Positions 5,190 to 11,797 of a stretch of DNA of 11,797 nucleotides are shown in pieces. The stretch spans positions 1 to 11,797 of the forward strand of contig CANKNP010000145.1 in assembly GCA_947483545.1 (NCBI GenBank), read 5' to 3'. The notes under the pieces are model-generated. The model did no database searches, was not told the origin of the DNA, and saw nothing but the letters and a program-made list of their open reading frames with translations. Both the position numbers and the translations under genes were made by a program. Position 1 is the first letter of the stretch. Every line of letters begins with the position of its first letter. This stretch comes from Deltaproteobacteria bacterium. GTDB lineage: Bacteria; Myxococcota; UBA796; SXON01.

Positions 5190-7138
5190 CCGTGTGGGCC
5201 GCGGTCGTCGGGCGCCTACGTGAGCTGGGCGCAGCCGCGCTCTACCTCCTGATGCCGCTCTGGATGTTAGGCAGAGCGCTCGGGCCTTTTCGGGCTCCGG
5301 GACGCGAGACCGAAGCCCTCTACGGGGAGCTCTATGCGGCCGCAATCGTGCGGCGGTGGTGGCTCCTCGACGCGCCTTTCCTCACGTCCGACACCGGCGG
5401 CGTGCCGACGCCATGGTGGCCGGCCGCACCTTTTCCCGCCTTGATCCAGGCCCTTCTCCCCGCCGATGGCGCCCTGGCCTTGGGGCTCGTCGTGCTCGGG
5501 GCGATGTGGCTCGCGGGCTACGGTCCGTACCGGCTATATCGGGTGCTCCTACCGGAAGCTTCGCCGCTTGGTCCCTTGCTCGCGGGGCTCTCGGTCCAGG
5601 TGTCACCGGTGGTGCTCCGCGCCGTACCCGACGCGGACCTCGCCGCACTGGGGGTGGGCGCCCTGGCCCTTGGATTCGCCGCGCCGCGCTGGGCATGGAT
5701 CGCCGGTTTGTGGAGCTGGCCGGCTGCGGTCCTGCTGGGAGTCGCCGGCGTGATCCGTCGCGAGCCGGGCTGGCTCATCGCCGCGATACCGGCGTTGGCC
5801 GTACTGGTCCCGCCGTCTGCCGCGCCGGGCGCGTTACGCGCGCAGACCGCGGCGGAGGTCTCGGCGGTCGCCTACCTCGGGCGCGAAGGCGCCGTGTTTC
5901 CGATGCCTCCCGCGGAGGCCGAAGCCTGGCCCGTGAGCGACCAGCGCCGCTGGGGCCTGCCGGGCGCGGACCCGGGCCTCGGCCTCCTCCCGGGCACCAT
6001 CCCGCCGTCGCCGCCTACGATGCCGCCCATGCCGTCTGGCGAGCCGCCGCCACCTGGCGTGCCCGGGGGAGCCCCACCGCCAGCCACGGCGGCTCCCGCG
6101 CCCCCTGGACCCGGCCCGACCGCCGATCTCGACGCGCCCGCGCTCACCCGGCCGCCCCCGACGCGTCCGTGGTTTGGCGCCATCCTCGTGCCGCTCCAAC
6201 GCCTTCACGCCGGTCCGCTCGCCCTGCTCGGGCTGTTCGTCGCCCTCCGTGGCGCGCGCCGCTGGGCTGCGGCGGGCCTGGCGGCACTGGCCGCGATCAC
6301 GCTGCTCTTCGGCTGGCAGCCGTTTCCGGGAGAAGCTGAGGTAGATCCGGGGTCGGTGGCCCAGCTCCGCGGTCTGCTCTCAGCTGTGCAGCTGGACGCG
6401 CTGCCTGGCCGTCCTGACGGAGTGAGCTCGCTGACCTGGTGCGGTCTCGTGGTGGTCGCTGGTGGCGTTGGGCTTGCCCGCCTCTTCAGCACTGCCTGGT
6501 GGCTCGCCCCGGTCCTGCTCCTCGGTCCTGCACTCGAAAACCCGAGGTTGGCAGCACCCATCACCGCGCTCCCCCTCTCCAGCGGCCTCGCGGTGCTCGC
6601 CGGCTTGGAGTCGGGGCCCGTGCTCGTCTTACCCTCTCCCGAAGCCCCCTTCCTCCAGGGCCGGCTGAGCCGCGCCCGGGTGTGGTGGCAGGTGGCCGAG
6701 GCGGGAAAAAGCATCGATCCTACTGAATCAGGCGCGACGGCACGCGCGGCGACGGTCGCGGCGCTCAGCGGAGCGCTCCAGCTCCCGGTGGACGTGAGCG
6801 CCGCGGAGGCGGTGTGGACAGCGCGCGACCCCGACGCCTTCCACCGTGCAAACCTCGCGGGATTCTCCTTCTTGATGCTTGATCTCGGCGCGGTCCCCCA
6901 AGCCATGCACCCACAATTCGAGGGCTGGATCGCAGCGCGTGTCGGTCAGCCCCTGAACCTCGACGGAGAGCTCCGGATCTACGATCTGCGCCGCGGCCCC
7001 GCGTCGGAGGCGGGCCGCGATCTCCCTGGATTCAACCTCGATCTGGACGGAGGCCCCGGAGAAGGGACAGGTTCGGTCCCCGCCGCAGGGGACATCGGAG
7101 GTTTCGAACCAGCGGCGGAGACCGTACCTGTCTATTAG
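5159..7138 (+). CDS. Multi-pass membrane protein, GT-C glycosyltransferase-like
   Basis: A 659-residue protein if it starts at GTG 5159, which follows a G-rich stretch. TTG 5186 (a TTGA overlap with the previous stop) and GTG 5192 are alternatives, and the start is uncertain. About ten hydrophobic segments are visible (roughly 23-42, 105-123, 133-155, 160-198, 205-218, 351-385, 425-458, 464-482). The first large loop (ETEALYGELY...LTSDTGGVPTPWW) resembles the first periplasmic loop of GT-C-fold enzymes, where the catalytic Asp usually lies. The C-terminal soluble part (GFSFLMLDLGAVP...LDGELRIYDL) matches the tail of GT-C/YfhO-like membrane proteins as I remember them. A Pro/Gly/Ala-rich low-complexity loop (about 278-337) separates the two membrane halves. 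It is probably a lipid-linked sugar transferase or a degenerate relative, and I give no substrate. It is the last gene of the unit. Confidence 0.72.
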   Translation: MHRFRHRRALTVWAAVVGRLRELGAAALYLLMPLWMLGRALGPFRAPGRETEALYGELYAAAIVRRWWLLDAPFLTSDTGGVPTPWWPAAPFPALIQALLPADGALALGLVVLGAMWLAGYGPYRLYRVLLPEASPLGPLLAGLSVQVSPVVLRAVPDADLAALGVGALALGFAAPRWAWIAGLWSWPAAVLLGVAGVIRREPGWLIAAIPALAVLVPPSAAPGALRAQTAAEVSAVAYLGREGAVFPMPPAEAEAWPVSDQRRWGLPGADPGLGLLPGTIPPSPPTMPPMPSGEPPPPGVPGGAPPPATAAPAPPGPGPTADLDAPALTRPPPTRPWFGAILVPLQRLHAGPLALLGLFVALRGARRWAAAGLAALAAITLLFGWQPFPGEAEVDPGSVAQLRGLLSAVQLDALPGRPDGVSSLTWCGLVVVAGGVGLARLFSTAWWLAPVLLLGPALENPRLAAPITALPLSSGLAVLAGLESGPVLVLPSPEAPFLQGRLSRARVWWQVAEAGKSIDPTESGATARAATVAALSGALQLPVDVSAAEAVWTARDPDAFHRANLAGFSFLMLDLGAVPQAMHPQFEGWIAARVGQPLNLDGELRIYDLRRGPASEAGRDLPGFNLDLDGGPGEGTGSVPAAGDIGGFEPAAETVPVY

Positions 7139-7207
7139 TCTCCGCTCGCGCTCCGAACGATCATAAGGAAGTGAATCCGTCGCGAAGGCTGCTCGGGCGG
7201 GCCAGGC

Positions 7208-7226
7208 GTCATGATAGGATCATGAC
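7208..7226. terminator. 8-base perfect dyad at a convergent junction
   Basis: GTCATGAT-agg-ATCATGAC is a perfect 8-base inverted repeat with a 3-base spacer. It lies in the 88-base gap between the end of the GT-C-like gene (7138) and the TAG of the NorD-like gene (7227-7229), directly next to that stop. The arms are A+T-rich for this genome. No T run follows on either strand, so it may be a Rho-assisted bidirectional 3' end or a protein-binding dyad rather than a simple intrinsic terminator. Confidence 0.4.
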
Positions 7227-9626
7227 CTATAACGCCAGCTTCTTATAGATCTTGAGCAACCGACCGGGCAGCTTGTCCACCCGGTCGATCACGGCATAGG
7301 CGACGTCCCCGTACATCCGCGCGAGGTACTGGCCGCCGCTCGGGTCGACGGTGACGCAGAAGGGGTGGACGCCCAGGCGGCGGGCCTCGGCGAGCGCGGC
7401 GCGCGTATCTTCCTGGGCGTACCTGTCATAGTAGTGGTCACAGCCGCAGTCCAACGGCTTACCGTCCGACAGGAGCAGCAGGAGTCGCGCCCGCGCCGGA
7501 TGCTGCATCAGCTTCTGGGTGCAGTGCCGGATGGCGGCGCCGTCGCGGTTCTCCATCTTGAAGTTGATCCTCGCGACCCGCTCTCGGCACGCGCCGTCGT
7601 AGGGGTCGGCGAAGTCCTTGGCGATGTAGAACGCGACGTGTTCACGGCCGTAGCCGGAGAATCCGTAGATTGCGAAGGGGTCCCCCAAGGCGTGGAGGGC
7701 CTCCGCTACCACAATGAGGGCGTCACGTTCGACATCGATGATGCGGCGGGCGCTCCCGTCCGCGGACTCGTTGGTCGAGCTGGACATGTCCAGCAGGAAC
7801 GCGACCGCGACGTCGCGCCGCGCCCGCTCATCACGCGCGTAGATCCTGTCGCTTCGCTCCTGCCCCACCCGGGCGGCCACCTCTTCCTCGATCGCCCGCT
7901 CGAGGTCCAGATCCGAGCCGTCGGTCAGCCCCCTCACACGCTGTAGGGCCTGCGGCCGTAAGGCCTCAAAACGCCTCCGCAACAGCTGAATCTGGCTGTG
8001 TTCCCGCGCGAGCACCTCGTCCACACGCGCGCGCGATCCCGGCTTGAGGCGGTGTTCAAACACCTGTACCCAGGCGGGCTTGTAGTCGTCGATGCCCGAG
8101 TCCCACTCCCGGTACCGCACGGGCCGGCCCAGCGCGTCCGCGTCCGGGTCTGGCGCCTGGGCCGGGCCTGGCGCGCGGGAGGCCTCATCGCCCACCCCCG
8201 AGTCCGGGACGACCGCACCGCCCTGGGGCGCGTGCTCCATCATCGCCTCCATACGGCGATAATCCGAATCTTCCGCGTTGCGACCTCGCGCGGTCCGCCG
8301 GGCGTCGGCGACCTCGCCCGGCTCCCCCGCGGCTCGCATCTGTTCGAGTATCCGGCGCGCATCCGCCTCCAACGCCCGGTCCTCGGGCCGCGCGGCCTCA
8401 GGTCGAAGGCCGGTGGGCCCGACCCGTGACGGCCCGAGCGTCGGCGCCGGTCCGCGGGCCGCAGCGTCGGGGGTGGGAGCCCGACCGGGCTCGGCGGAGC
8501 GCATCAGCCCGGCTACCGCCGCGTAGGCTTCGCGCACCACACGCGCGCAGTCGTGCACGCTCGCCGCCGCATCGTCCATGTGCGGCAGGGCGTTGATGAA
8601 CGGCGCCAACGCCCGCTCCTCGGCCTCGTCCAGGTCGAGGGGCGGGAGTCCCGCGGAACAACGCACCAGCGCCTCAACGACCTTGGCGGCCGGCGCGGTC
8701 GGGGCGTCCCGTCTGCCCCACAAGCTCGGGCCGAGGCGATCAACGTCTCGGCCTACCCCGGGATACTCCGTACGAATCCGGCTCATCACGCGCCGGTCCT
8801 CCAGCACCTGGAACAGCTCTTGTGCAAGGAGACGGTTGGGGAAGGCACGCCAGAAGCGCTCGAGCTCGCCCTCGTCGACCTCACGGCTTGGCCAGACGCC
8901 CTCCAGCCGCTCAAGCTCAAGGTCAAAGGTACCAAACTCAAGGTAGCCGGCGCACAGAGCCGTCTTGACCCGGTAGAGCAGGAAGTCCCGATCGTCGCCG
9001 AACGTGTCGATCCGGTCAGGCAGGTAGAGGTGGTGACCGTCCGTGTAGCTCAACCCGCTGCCGGAGCGGATCTGCACGTCTTCGCCGCAATGGGCGCGCG
9101 CGTAGTGGGTGAGCGCAGCGCTCACATCCGTCAACCCAACACCGCGCTGTAGCTCCCGCGCCGCGTGCGCGCCGAGTCGGGATTCCTGGCGCAAGAAGCT
9201 CTCCGCCCGCGCGGGGGAGCGCCGGAAGAGCGCCAGCCCTTCGGCAACAAAGGCCGAGAGCGCATGGTCGTCGAGCTGTCCCACGAGCTCCGGTAGAGCG
9301 CGGGAGACCAGGGGCAGGGCGGTGACCTCGGTCGCCGCGACCTGGTGGAGGACCCGAAAGTACGCGGCCCGACCGCCCGGCGACACGCGCGCGAGCTGAT
9401 CGGGCAGGCCGAGGGCCAGGGTTCGCGCCAGGCGCGGATCCCGCTCGACGGTCGTGACCACCAGGCGGGTGTACGCCTCCGCGGCCTCGGTGCCCAGCCC
9501 CTCAGCGAGCGCCGCCCGATATCGGAGCCACACCGTCAAGGTTGGGCGATCCCGCGCCAACACCCGTAGGGGCTCGGCGAGGGTGATCCCCTCCTTGACC
9601 CGGAGAAGGGCGCGTTCCCAGAACAA
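7227..9626 (-). CDS. NorD-family VWA-domain protein (nitric oxide reductase activation protein-like)
   Basis: A 799-residue protein from TTG 9626. The N-terminal half (1-370) is helical, with the EL.RFW..FPNRLLAQELFQVLEDRRV segment typical of NorD/CbbO-type proteins. A charged Ala/Pro-rich linker (about 375-500) follows, then REWD..IDDYKPAW (about 506-519) and a C-terminal von Willebrand A domain. The MIDAS metal-site residues are DMSSS (Asp613, Ser615, Ser617), the family motif ENRDGAAIRH, and SDGKP (Asp721). The DTRAALAEARRLGV and LPGRLLKIYKKL segments also fit. Such proteins work with MoxR/NorQ/CbbQ AAA+ ATPases to insert metals or activate enzymes such as NorBC or Rubisco. Neither partner nor target is in the window, so the client is unknown. 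An in-frame CTG at 9641 with GGAG five bases before it is a possible non-standard start, whereas the TTG has no Shine-Dalgarno sequence. Confidence 0.9.
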   Translation of the reverse strand: MFWERALLRVKEGITLAEPLRVLARDRPTLTVWLRYRAALAEGLGTEAAEAYTRLVVTTVERDPRLARTLALGLPDQLARVSPGGRAAYFRVLHQVAATEVTALPLVSRALPELVGQLDDHALSAFVAEGLALFRRSPARAESFLRQESRLGAHAARELQRGVGLTDVSAALTHYARAHCGEDVQIRSGSGLSYTDGHHLYLPDRIDTFGDDRDFLLYRVKTALCAGYLEFGTFDLELERLEGVWPSREVDEGELERFWRAFPNRLLAQELFQVLEDRRVMSRIRTEYPGVGRDVDRLGPSLWGRRDAPTAPAAKVVEALVRCSAGLPPLDLDEAEERALAPFINALPHMDDAAASVHDCARVVREAYAAVAGLMRSAEPGRAPTPDAAARGPAPTLGPSRVGPTGLRPEAARPEDRALEADARRILEQMRAAGEPGEVADARRTARGRNAEDSDYRRMEAMMEHAPQGGAVVPDSGVGDEASRAPGPAQAPDPDADALGRPVRYREWDSGIDDYKPAWVQVFEHRLKPGSRARVDEVLAREHSQIQLLRRRFEALRPQALQRVRGLTDGSDLDLERAIEEEVAARVGQERSDRIYARDERARRDVAVAFLLDMSSSTNESADGSARRIIDVERDALIVVAEALHALGDPFAIYGFSGYGREHVAFYIAKDFADPYDGACRERVARINFKMENRDGAAIRHCTQKLMQHPARARLLLLLSDGKPLDCGCDHYYDRYAQEDTRAALAEARRLGVHPFCVTVDPSGGQYLARMYGDVAYAVIDRVDKLPGRLLKIYKKLAL

Positions 9627-9703
9627 AGAGGCCCGACCCAGGCGCGCTCCGCTGCTGCTGCCTACGTAGTGCCTCGGCGCGGCGCTGTCGCGTCACCCGC
9701 GGC

Positions 9704-10069
9704 TCAGGGGGGCCGGACCACCACGCGGAGGCTCGCACGGGTGCCGACGTCGGGCCAGTCATCCCCTACCGCGCGCGCGACGCAGTCCAACTCGGCTCGA
9801 TCATGGGGGAGAGGCTCCAAGATCGCGACCGTCTCCAGGCCGCCTGGAGCAAAATCGAGGCGAATCACCCCGCCGCGCTGAAGGCACACGCCCAGCTCAG
9901 GCGTGACCGCCTCTACCCGCTGGCGCACGACCTCGGACGCTCCCGCGGCGCCGGTCGGCGACGGAAGCGGGATGGCCGGCGCCCAGTCCCCCCGCTGAAG
10001 CGCGCGCCCCAGGCCTGCAAGGAGCAACACGCCGATCCCTAGACCGAACCAGAGCCGCCGCGCGCGCAC
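9704..10069 (-). CDS. Membrane-anchored AgmX/TonB-C-like small protein
   Basis: A 121-residue protein. GTG 10069 is the first start after an in-frame TAG and is preceded by GAGG at 8 bases. An Arg-rich N-terminus and one hydrophobic segment (residues 6-24) form a signal anchor. A Pro/Ala linker and a periplasmic module of about 75 residues follow. The module has the pattern of the C-terminal domain of myxobacterial AgmX/PglI-type proteins: helix with Cys62 (LGVCLQR), a beta strand with a G-G turn (IRLDFAPGGLETVAIL), then Cys96 (ELDCVARAV) and Trp105-Pro106. The paired cysteines are typical of that module. In this family it usually sits at the end of larger FHA/GYF-containing proteins. Here it stands almost alone. 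It lies between the S1-domain gene and the NorD-like gene on the same strand, with gaps of about 80 bases, and could be part of one transcript. Confidence 0.75.
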   Translation of the reverse strand: MRARRLWFGLGIGVLLLAGLGRALQRGDWAPAIPLPSPTGAAGASEVVRQRVEAVTPELGVCLQRGGVIRLDFAPGGLETVAILEPLPHDRAELDCVARAVGDDWPDVGTRASLRVVVRPP

Positions 10070-10156
10070 CTACACGACCTCACCCGGGGCTGGTCGCCTC
10101 CGTGGTCGCGCAGCGATCCGCCCGAACCGTCGCCTCAGGGCTTCCCCCGCACGCAC

Positions 10157-11254
10157 TTACCGGCGGCCCTTCCAGGTGGAGAGCAGACCCGCGAGAACAC
10201 CGAACGTGGGCTCGGGGGCGCGCGTCGGGCCACCCTGGCCGCCCGTACGCGGGGTTGGCGCAGCTGGCGCGGCCTCGCCCGGCTGAACGGTGTGCCGGAT
10301 CGACAGGCCGAGGCGACCGCGCTCCAGGTCGACCGACATGATGCGGACGTTCACCTCCTGCCCTTCCTGCAGCACCTCTTTGGGATGGCTCACCCTCTGG
10401 CGCGCGAGGTTGGCGAGGGGAACGAGGCCCTCGACCCCCGTGGGGAGCCGAACGAAGGCCCCGAACTCGCGCAGCGACGTCACCACGCCGGGGTACACGT
10501 CGTCCTTCACCAGGAGCGACAGCTGGTGGCCCCGATCCGCTTCGGCGGCCTCGTCGACGATCACCCGGTGGCTGACGATCGCCTCGCGGCCTCGCACCTC
10601 CAGCACGCGGAAAGCAAGGTTCTGACCAACATAGGCATCAGGATCGACGATCGGCTGACGGTCGATGTGCGAGTTGGGGCAGAAGGCGCGGACCCCCTGC
10701 CCAAGCTGCACCTCGTAGCCGTGGTCGTTCCTCTTGGTGACCCGCCCGTCAACGCTGTCCCCCGCGGCCCGCGCGGCCTCGAGCATCTCGATCGCCATGT
10801 CCCCCGAAGGCGTGGTCGTCAGTCGAACCTCACCCTCCGACGGATTGTTGACAATATAGGCCGTGATTTCGTCACCTACGCCAACTTCGGGCCCCAGCTC
10901 CACGCGATCGAGGGTGGCGTCGGCCTTCGTGCCCACGTGCACGAAAGCGACGGTTGAACCCATTCTTGTGATGCGCCCGACGACGCGGTCCCCACGCCTC
11001 AGGACGGTCGGACGGGGACCGCCCGAGAAGGCCTCCATCATCCGGCGTGCCTCGTCGCGGTCCATCGTGGCGATCGCGCTGAGGCCATCGAAATCGGTGA
11101 GATCGCGTGGAGCGACCGGCGTTACCGCGGGGGTCGGGGCCTGCGGTACCACCCGGACCACCGGGGGCGGGTCGACCGCTGGAGCCGCGGGCTCAACCGG
11201 GGTCTCGGGGCCCTTGGGGGGCCGACGTCGGGTCGTACGTGAAGGGTGGTCCAT
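10157..11254 (-). CDS. S1-domain RNA-binding protein, ribosomal protein S1-like, three S1 repeats
   Basis: A 365-residue protein. The frame is open upstream to 11326, but ATG 11254 is preceded by GGAG six bases away and is clearly the better start. Residues 1-60 are a Pro-rich, basic-then-neutral disordered tail. Three S1 OB-fold repeats follow: about 87-148 (GDRVVGRITRMGSTVAFVHV), 165-232 (DSVDGRVTKRNDHGYEVQL, AFCPNSHID) and 252-321 (VYPGVVTSLREFGAFVRL, GVEGLVPLANL, RLGLSIRH). Repeats 2 and 3 match the central and RNA-binding repeats of ribosomal protein S1 closely, and repeat 1 is more divergent. A low-complexity stretch and a basic end (STWKGRR) complete it. With three repeats it is shorter than housekeeping S1 of Proteobacteria (usually six), so it is more likely an accessory RNA-binding or translation factor. 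It is the first - strand gene of the S1/AgmX-like/NorD-like run. Confidence 0.85.
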   Translation of the reverse strand: MDHPSRTTRRRPPKGPETPVEPAAPAVDPPPVVRVVPQAPTPAVTPVAPRDLTDFDGLSAIATMDRDEARRMMEAFSGGPRPTVLRRGDRVVGRITRMGSTVAFVHVGTKADATLDRVELGPEVGVGDEITAYIVNNPSEGEVRLTTTPSGDMAIEMLEAARAAGDSVDGRVTKRNDHGYEVQLGQGVRAFCPNSHIDRQPIVDPDAYVGQNLAFRVLEVRGREAIVSHRVIVDEAAEADRGHQLSLLVKDDVYPGVVTSLREFGAFVRLPTGVEGLVPLANLARQRVSHPKEVLQEGQEVNVRIMSVDLERGRLGLSIRHTVQPGEAAPAAPTPRTGGQGGPTRAPEPTFGVLAGLLSTWKGRR

Positions 11255-11260
11255 CCAAAA

Positions 11261-11264
11261 CTCC
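11261..11264 (-). promoter_or_regulatory. Shine-Dalgarno GGAG deciding the S1-domain start
   Basis: On the - strand GGAG is followed by six bases (TTTTGG) and then ATG at 11254. This spacing is near ideal, and no equally good site precedes the longer alternatives, so it fixes the start of the S1-domain protein. Confidence 0.7.
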
Positions 11265-11327
11265 AAGCTGCGGCCGCTATCCGGCAGAGGCGACCAAGGC
11301 CAGCGCCTAAGGCAGGTCGGGCCCACG

Positions 11328-11349
11328 AAGCGTGGAGGTCACGCTTTTT
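11328..11349 (+). terminator. Intrinsic terminator-like hairpin with T tract, + strand
   Basis: AAGCGTG-gaggt-CACGCTT is a perfect 7-base stem with a 5-base loop, followed on the + strand by a run of five T (11345-11349). It lies in the 191-base gap between the divergent S1-domain gene and the small exported-protein gene. No + strand gene precedes it for more than 4 kb, so it would end either a short RNA or a leader of the 11446 gene. An overlapping alternative stem, CCACG-aag-CGTGG (11323-11335), uses the same left-arm bases, giving a possible terminator versus anti-terminator switch. In - strand RNA the same hairpin would lie in the leader of the S1-domain gene. Confidence 0.5.
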
Positions 11350-11416
11350 CGCCGTGCCGGTGTCCGTCGTCCCGAGGGAGTCCGGCGCACTTCACGGAGT
11401 TCATACATCAAACTCG

Positions 11417-11425
11417 TGCTATCGT
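11417..11425 (+). promoter_or_regulatory. Possible extended -10 promoter element
   Basis: TGCTATCGT fits an extended -10 (TGn followed by four of six TATAAT bases). It lies 20 bases before ATG 11446 of the small exported-protein gene. The -35 region at the expected distance does not resemble TTGACA, so the call rests on the extended -10 alone. If it is used, the alternative GTG start at 11416 is excluded. Confidence 0.3.
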
Positions 11426-11445
11426 GGGCCCAGCATCGGGTCCCT

Positions 11446-11784
11446 ATGTTCCTCGTCCCTCTCCTCTTCGCGGCCGAGCGCGCCTTCGAAGCAACCAGCG
11501 GGTCCAAAGGCATCTCGGACCAGAACGTTACGATCTGGGCGAGTTTTCAAGCCGAGGGGCAGAGCTACGACCTGGCGTGTAAGCTGAGCGCATCGAGCTG
11601 CGAGGTGCGTGGCGGTGGTAGCCGCGACAAGATCGGGAGCGCTACCTGGGTGTGGGATATGCGGGCCGGTCTTGTCACGTTTCAGGGCTCGTGCTCGCGC
11701 GGCGCCCTCGCGAGCTTCACGAGCACCTGGCAGCCCCCGGCCGGCAGCGCCGCCATGCTGACGAGCTGGACCACCGGACGCTGA
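11446..11784 (+). CDS. Small probably exported protein, unknown function
   Basis: A 112-residue protein ending 13 bases before the window edge. From ATG 11446 the N-terminus is MFLVPLLFAAERAFEA, a short hydrophobic segment without positive charge that could be a minimal signal peptide cleaved after an Ala. An in-frame GTG at 11416 would add ten residues including His and Arg, giving a more ordinary signal peptide, so the start is uncertain. The mature part looks beta-rich (NVTIWASFQAEG, SATWVWDM, GLVTFQG) with Cys45, Cys52 and Cys83 and many Ser, Thr and Gly, typical of small periplasmic or secreted proteins. No lipobox and no family is recognised. It is divergent from the S1-domain gene and stands alone in this window. 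Confidence 0.65.
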   Translation: MFLVPLLFAAERAFEATSGSKGISDQNVTIWASFQAEGQSYDLACKLSASSCEVRGGGSRDKIGSATWVWDMRAGLVTFQGSCSRGALASFTSTWQPPAGSAAMLTSWTTGR

Positions 11785-11797
11785 TCAGGAACGTTCA

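Noticed and set aside
5356..6339. A 327-residue + strand frame inside the GT-C-like gene
   Set aside because: The translation is Arg/Pro/Gly-rich without hydrophobic or domain pattern, unlike the membrane-protein frame it overlaps. It is a high-G+C shadow.
6205..6906. A 233-residue - strand frame opposite the GT-C-like gene
   Set aside because: It is rich in Ser, Ala and Arg with no recognisable motif and has no ribosome-binding site that stands out. It is treated as a shadow of the membrane-protein gene.
7779..7794. A 16-base perfect palindrome centred on CTGGACATGTCCAG
   Set aside because: It encodes the Asp-Met-Ser-Ser part of the conserved MIDAS motif of the NorD-like gene, so codon constraint and chance are adequate explanations.
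11255..11326. N-terminal extension of the S1-domain protein
   Set aside because: ATG 11254 has GGAG six bases upstream. The extension is Trp/Pro/Arg-rich and unlike S1 N-termini.

Overview
The window is G+C-rich, about two-thirds by eye, with dense coding on both strands, ATGA/GTGA stop-start overlaps, several predicted lipoproteins and Pro/Ala-rich proteins. Together with an AgmX/TonB-like C-terminal module and GT-C-type membrane proteins of a sort common in Myxococcota, this suggests a myxobacterium-like or former deltaproteobacterial chromosome. That assignment is inference from protein style, not from a marker gene. I see no tRNA, rRNA, CRISPR array, insertion sequence or phage gene. No gap between genes exceeds about 190 bases.

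Layout. (1) Bases 1-1555, + strand: the 3' end of an unrecognised gene, a crotonase-fold enzyme that closely resembles ECHDC1 (ethylmalonyl-CoA decarboxylase), and a lipoprotein with a polyproline linker. The three are joined by two 4-base overlaps. (2) 1668-2018, - strand: a small acidic lipoprotein, convergent with block 1 and divergent from block 3. (3) 2109-7138, + strand: a four-gene unit of a lipoprotein, a small membrane-associated protein, a large alpha/beta-hydrolase lipoprotein (lipase or esterase-like) and a multi-pass GT-C-like membrane protein. It looks like an envelope module of unknown purpose. (4) 11254-7227, - strand: an S1-domain RNA-binding protein, a membrane-anchored AgmX/TonB-C-like module and a NorD-family VWA protein. 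(5) 11446-11784, + strand: a small probably exported protein, divergent from the S1-domain gene.

Only three genes allow a fairly specific functional statement: the ECHDC1-like decarboxylase (clearance of ethylmalonyl-CoA or methylmalonyl-CoA made by carboxylase side reactions), the NorD-like VWA protein (a MIDAS metal-site activator that normally works with a MoxR-type AAA+ ATPase, which is not in this window) and the S1-domain protein (RNA or translation). The envelope proteins are recognisable by architecture only.

The leads I consider strongest are the ECHDC1-like enzyme with a changed catalytic position, two lipoproteins with signal peptides of only 8-9 residues before the cysteine, the undescribed four-gene envelope unit, and a terminator-like hairpin with an overlapping alternative stem in the gap beside the S1-domain gene. 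I found no clear evidence of a defence or mobile system.
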